Assembly: GCF_036227105.1 (NCBI RefSeq)
Contig: NZ_CP109434.1
Span: forward strand, 1,554,001 to 1,618,000
DNA length: 64,000 nucleotides
Reading direction: 5' to 3'
Source: Amycolatopsis sp. NBC_01488
GTDB taxonomy: Bacteria; Actinomycetota; Actinomycetes; Mycobacteriales; Pseudonocardiaceae
Part shown: one piece after another, positions 61,309 to 64,000 of the stretch
Layout of the letters: every line of letters starts with the position of its first letter
Numbering within the stretch: the stretch's first letter is position 1
Notes under the pieces: model-generated
Databases searched by the model: none
Told to the model about the DNA's origin: nothing
Seen by the model: the letters and a program-made list of their open reading frames with translations, nothing else
Translations under genes and position numbers: made by a program

Positions 61309-63171
61309 TTATTCCACAGTGACGGACTTCGCCAGGTTACGCGGCTTGTCGACGTCGTACCCGCGGGCGCGGGCGATCTCCGCGGCCAGCACCTGCAGCG
61401 GCACCGTGGACACCAGCGGCTGCAGCAGCGTCGGCACCGCGGGAACCTCGATGAGCTCGTCCGCGAACGGCCTGACCGTCTCGTCGCCCTCTTCGGCGAT
61501 CACGATCGTGCGGGCACCGCGCGCCTGGATCTCGCTGATGTTCGACACCAGCTTCGAGTGCAGCACCGCGCGCCCCTTGGGCGACGGCATCACGACGACG
61601 ACCGGCAGCCCCTCTTCGATCAGCGCGATCGGGCCATGCTTGAGCTCGCCGGCCGCGAAGCCTTCGGCGTGCATGTACGCGAGTTCCTTGAGCTTCAGCG
61701 CGCCTTCGAGGGCGACCGGGAACCCGACGTGGCGGCCGAGGAACAGGATTGCCTTCGAGTCGGCGATCCGGCGGCCGAGGTCCCGGACCTGGTCCACTGT
61801 GGACAATGCTTTCTGGACGGCCGCGGGCATGGCCTCCAGCTCGGCGAACTCGCGCGCGACCTCGTCCGGGTACTTGGTGCCGCGGGCCTGCGCGAGCGCG
61901 AGGCCGACCAGGTAGTTCGCCGCGATCTGGGCGAGGAACGCCTTGGTCGACGCGACGCCGATCTCGGGCCCGGCGTGGGTGTAGAGCACGGCGTCGGACT
62001 CGCGCGGGATCTGCGCACCGTTGGTGTTGCAGACGGCCAGGACACGCGCCTTCTGCTCACGCGCGTGCCGGACGGCTTCGAGCGTGTCCGCCGTCTCGCC
62101 GGACTGCGACACCGCGACGACGAGCGTGTCGCGGTCGAGGACCGGGTCGCGGTAGCGGAACTCCGACGCCAGCTCGACCTCGACCGGCAGCCGCGTCCAG
62201 TGCTCGATGGCGTACTTCGCGACCAGGCCGGAGTGGTAGGCCGACCCGCAGGCGACGACGAAGACCTTGTCGACGTCGCGGAGGTCCTGGTCGGAGATGC
62301 GCTGCTCGTCGAGGATGATCCGGCCGGACTCGAAGTGCCCGCGCAGCGTGTTGGCCAGCGCCTCCGGCTGCTCCTCGATCTCCTTGAGCATGAAGTACTC
62401 GTGGCCGCCCTTTTCGGCGGCGGACAGGTCCCAGTCGACGGTGAACGGCTTGGCCTGGGCGGCGTCGCCGTGGAAGTCGGTGACCTCGTAGCCCTCGCGG
62501 GTGATGACGACGAGCTGGTCCTGGCCCAGTTCGACGGCCTCGCGGGTGTGCTCGATGAACGCGGCGACATCGGAGGCGACGAAGTGCTCGCCCTCCCCCA
62601 CCCCGACGACCAGCGGCGACGACCGGCGCGCGGCGACGATGGTGTCCGGCTGGTCGGCGTGCGTCACGACCAGGGTGAACGCGCCTTCGAGCCGACGGCA
62701 GACAGCGGCGACGCTGGCGGCGAGGTCCCCCTTGGTGTCGCCCTCGGTGTAGGCGCGGGCGACGAGGTGCGCGGCGGTCTCGCTGTCGGTGTCACTGGCC
62801 ATCTCGACGCCGTCGGCCTCCAGCTCGGCGCGCAGGGTGGCGAAGTTTTCGATGATGCCGTTGTGCACGACGGCGACGCGCTGCGAGGCGTCGCGGTGCG
62901 GGTGCGAGTTGCGGTCGATCGGCGCGCCGTGGGTCGCCCAGCGGGTGTGGCCCATGCCGGCGGTACCGGTGATGCTGTCCCGGCCGAGCTTGTCGAGCTC
63001 GGCTTCCAGGTTGGCCAGGCGCCCCGCCTTGCGCTCGACGGTCAGCGCCCCGGCGCCGTCGAGGACCGCGACACCGGCCGAGTCGTACCCGCGGTACTCC
63101 ATCCGCCGGAGCCCGCCGAGGACGACGTCCAGAGCCGGGCGGTGCCCGACATATCCCACGATTCCACACAC
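61309..63171 (-). CDS. glmS: Glucosamine-fructose-6-phosphate aminotransferase
   Basis: A 620-residue enzyme making glucosamine 6-phosphate for cell-wall precursors. GTG 63171 gives V/M-CGIVGYVGHRPA, leaving Cys2 as the N-terminal nucleophile of the glutaminase after Met removal; the longer frame (63177) would bury it. Seen: HTRWATHGAPIDRNSHPH, HNGIIENFATLRAELE, two SIS domains (VVACGSAYHSGLVAKYAIEH and ILFLGRHVGFPVALEGALKL), QSGETADTLEAVRHA and the C-terminal AKSVTVE. TAGGCT (63179-63184 in reverse) lies 7 nt upstream, so the mRNA starts at the GTG. It probably also feeds nnrD downstream. Confidence 0.97.
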   Translation of the reverse strand: MCGIVGYVGHRPALDVVLGGLRRMEYRGYDSAGVAVLDGAGALTVERKAGRLANLEAELDKLGRDSITGTAGMGHTRWATHGAPIDRNSHPHRDASQRVAVVHNGIIENFATLRAELEADGVEMASDTDSETAAHLVARAYTEGDTKGDLAASVAAVCRRLEGAFTLVVTHADQPDTIVAARRSSPLVVGVGEGEHFVASDVAAFIEHTREAVELGQDQLVVITREGYEVTDFHGDAAQAKPFTVDWDLSAAEKGGHEYFMLKEIEEQPEALANTLRGHFESGRIILDEQRISDQDLRDVDKVFVVACGSAYHSGLVAKYAIEHWTRLPVEVELASEFRYRDPVLDRDTLVVAVSQSGETADTLEAVRHAREQKARVLAVCNTNGAQIPRESDAVLYTHAGPEIGVASTKAFLAQIAANYLVGLALAQARGTKYPDEVAREFAELEAMPAAVQKALSTVDQVRDLGRRIADSKAILFLGRHVGFPVALEGALKLKELAYMHAEGFAAGELKHGPIALIEEGLPVVVVMPSPKGRAVLHSKLVSNISEIQARGARTIVIAEEGDETVRPFADELIEVPAVPTLLQPLVSTVPLQVLAAEIARARGYDVDKPRNLAKSVTVE

Positions 63172-63178
63172 GCGCACC

Positions 63179-63184
63179 AGCCTA
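63179..63184 (-). promoter_or_regulatory. -10 box TAGGCT of glmS, leaderless start
   Basis: Read on the minus strand, TAGGCT is followed by 7 nt and the GTG at 63171, which is also the only start that exposes Cys2. The two arguments support each other. Confidence 0.6.
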
Positions 63185-63586
63185 ACGAGGGATGTTCAGC
63201 GGGTTGACGGGGTCTGGAAACCGAGCTTGACCTGCGAAGATGCCAACGCCGGTGGTCCGGACCAATGCGGCTTGGGGCGCACGAGGGTGAAAGGGGCGGG
63301 TTCGCCCGGCAAGGTCATGCGGCCAGGTGGCCGAACCGACCGTTCAGGTACGCGAGCCGACCCTCCAGGCACGTGAGCCCGACCGGCTGGGCACGCGGGC
63401 CGACCGGCGGGGGCACGCGGCGCAACAGCTCCGGCCCCGCCGGGACCACGGCGGACAGCGTGAGTGAAGAGCGGCCATCTCTCGCGCCGCAGTTCACCCA
63501 GTGCGACCCCGGCCACCCAGGTCGCCGCCGGGCGCGTCCCCGCGGGTCACCGGAGCGGCGGGCGAGCCACCGTCGCTCCCGCACAG
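63185..63586. other. Divergent intergenic region with repeat
   Basis: About 400 bases between glmS and the hydrolase gene. Apart from the four-copy repeat at 63336-63421 it is GC-rich and without a credible gene; the frames are Arg/Pro-rich. The right end contains the promoter of the hydrolase gene. Confidence 0.45.
63336..63421. repeat. Four ~21-bp tandem repeats
   Basis: Units begin at 63336 (CCGACCGTTCAGGTACGCGA), 63357 (CCGACCCTCCAGGCACGTGA), 63378 (CCCGACCGGCTGGGCACGCG) and 63400 (CCGACCGGCGGGGGCACGCG). The unit length is 21-22 nt. They could be a decayed coding repeat (seven residues per unit in one frame) or regulator sites. Confidence 0.6.
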
Positions 63587-63592
63587 TAGGGT
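63587..63592 (+). promoter_or_regulatory. -10 box TAGGGT, leaderless start at 63600
   Basis: TAGGGT ends 7 nt before the ATG at 63600; no ribosome binding site intervenes. Confidence 0.5.
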
Positions 63593-63599
63593 TCCCGCC

Positions 63600-64000
63600 A
63601 TGGCCAGCAAGCCCAAGCAGCTGCTCGCGGAGTTGACGCACCCGGGTCCGCACGAGGTCCTGCGGGGCAACCTCGCCCTGGTCGGACTGCCCGGCGTGGT
63701 GTTCACGCCGCGCTCCGGTCTCGGGTTGCCCGCCATCGCCTTCGGGCACGGGTGGCTGCAGCCCGCCGATCGGTACCGGCAGCTGCTGCACCACCTCGCC
63801 AGCTGGGGCATCGTCGCCGCCGCGCCGGCCACGCAGCGGGGGCCGCTGCCTTCGCACCGGTTGCTCGCCGCCGACCTCCTGACCACCCTCGACGTCGTCA
63901 CGACCGTGCGGCTCGGGCCGGACGGCATCAGCGTCGACCCGGCCAAGCTCGGCCTCGCCGGGCATTCGACCGGCGGTGGCTCCGCGGTCCTCGCCGCAGC
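63600..64000 (+). CDS. Partial alpha/beta hydrolase
   Basis: The first 133 codons of a hydrolase that runs off the right edge. Seen: a basic start (MASKPKQLLAELTHPGPHEV), the oxyanion segment AIAFGHGWLQPADRYRQLLH, a helix-rich LLHHLASWGIVAAAPATQ, LLAADLLTTLDVVTTVRLG, and the nucleophile elbow LAGHSTGGGSAVLAA (GHSTGG, Ser). This pattern is close to chlorophyllase/PET-hydrolase-like and dienelactone-type hydrolases; a polyester or small ester substrate is possible but not assignable. The catalytic Asp and His lie beyond the window. Leaderless-type start. Confidence 0.85.
   Translation, partial: MASKPKQLLAELTHPGPHEVLRGNLALVGLPGVVFTPRSGLGLPAIAFGHGWLQPADRYRQLLHHLASWGIVAAAPATQRGPLPSHRLLAADLLTTLDVVTTVRLGPDGISVDPAKLGLAGHSTGGGSAVLAA

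Overview
The window looks like chromosomal core of a high-GC filamentous actinomycete, most probably an Amycolatopsis-like member of the Pseudonocardiaceae. This rests on very GC-rich third codon positions, a WhiB regulator, a BldM-type regulator, a mycothiol-type enzyme fold, DUF397 and DUF5319 proteins, PspC-coupled signalling and many leaderless starts. It also rests on gene order. The block 26.5-63.2 kb (GMC oxidoreductase, guaB3, guaB, DUF5319, rsdA, sigD, whiB3, groEL1, groES, tsaD, rimI, tsaB, tsaE, alr, nnrD, glmS) follows, from memory, the Mycobacterium tuberculosis Rv3409c-Rv3436c order. The bldM position matches Streptomyces.

Layout. 0-6 kb: a partial proline-rich membrane protein, an M23 peptidase, a small Cys-containing unknown and the helicase pcrA. 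5.6-6.9 kb: a DUF1707 protein, then a chorismate mutase preceded by an apparent Phe/Tyr leader-peptide attenuator. 7-12.5 kb: two anchored proteins, an active Ser/Thr kinase and a degenerate pseudokinase. 12.4-14.4 kb: a divergent LysR/EamA pair. 14.4-18.1 kb: a PspC-type histidine kinase and regulator facing a second PspC protein (envelope stress). 18.1-28.6 kb: guaA followed by assorted oxidoreductases. 28.5-32.5 kb: guaB3 and guaB. 32.6-38.6 kb: DUF5319, RsdA/SigD, a BldM-like regulator, a repeat-bearing TPR-like protein, a MerR regulator and WhiB3. 38.7-40.8 kb: groES-groEL1 behind a CIRCE-like operator.

41-47.3 kb is the most unusual part. A secreted amidase is followed by a processive GT2 glycosyltransferase overlapping an exosortase-like protein. 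Divergent from them lie a secreted protein with a non-LPXTG C-terminal anchor, a 59-residue protein carrying an LAATG sorting signal, and a UDP-GlcNAc 2-epimerase. Together they look like a surface-protein sorting and surface-polysaccharide locus. Next, an IS481 element has inserted into the loop of the terminator hairpin between the epimerase and tsaD.

48.7-56.4 kb carries the tsaD-rimI-tsaB and tsaE-hydrolase-alr tRNA-modification and cell-wall genes, split by a matB/carboxyltransferase pair. 56.4-59.8 kb is a deoR-xylB-msiK sugar operon. 59.8-63.2 kb holds nnrD and glmS, and an alpha/beta hydrolase runs off the right edge. No tRNA, rRNA or CRISPR was seen. Several starts are set by a TANNNT box 6-8 nt upstream of the start codon, indicating leaderless mRNAs.
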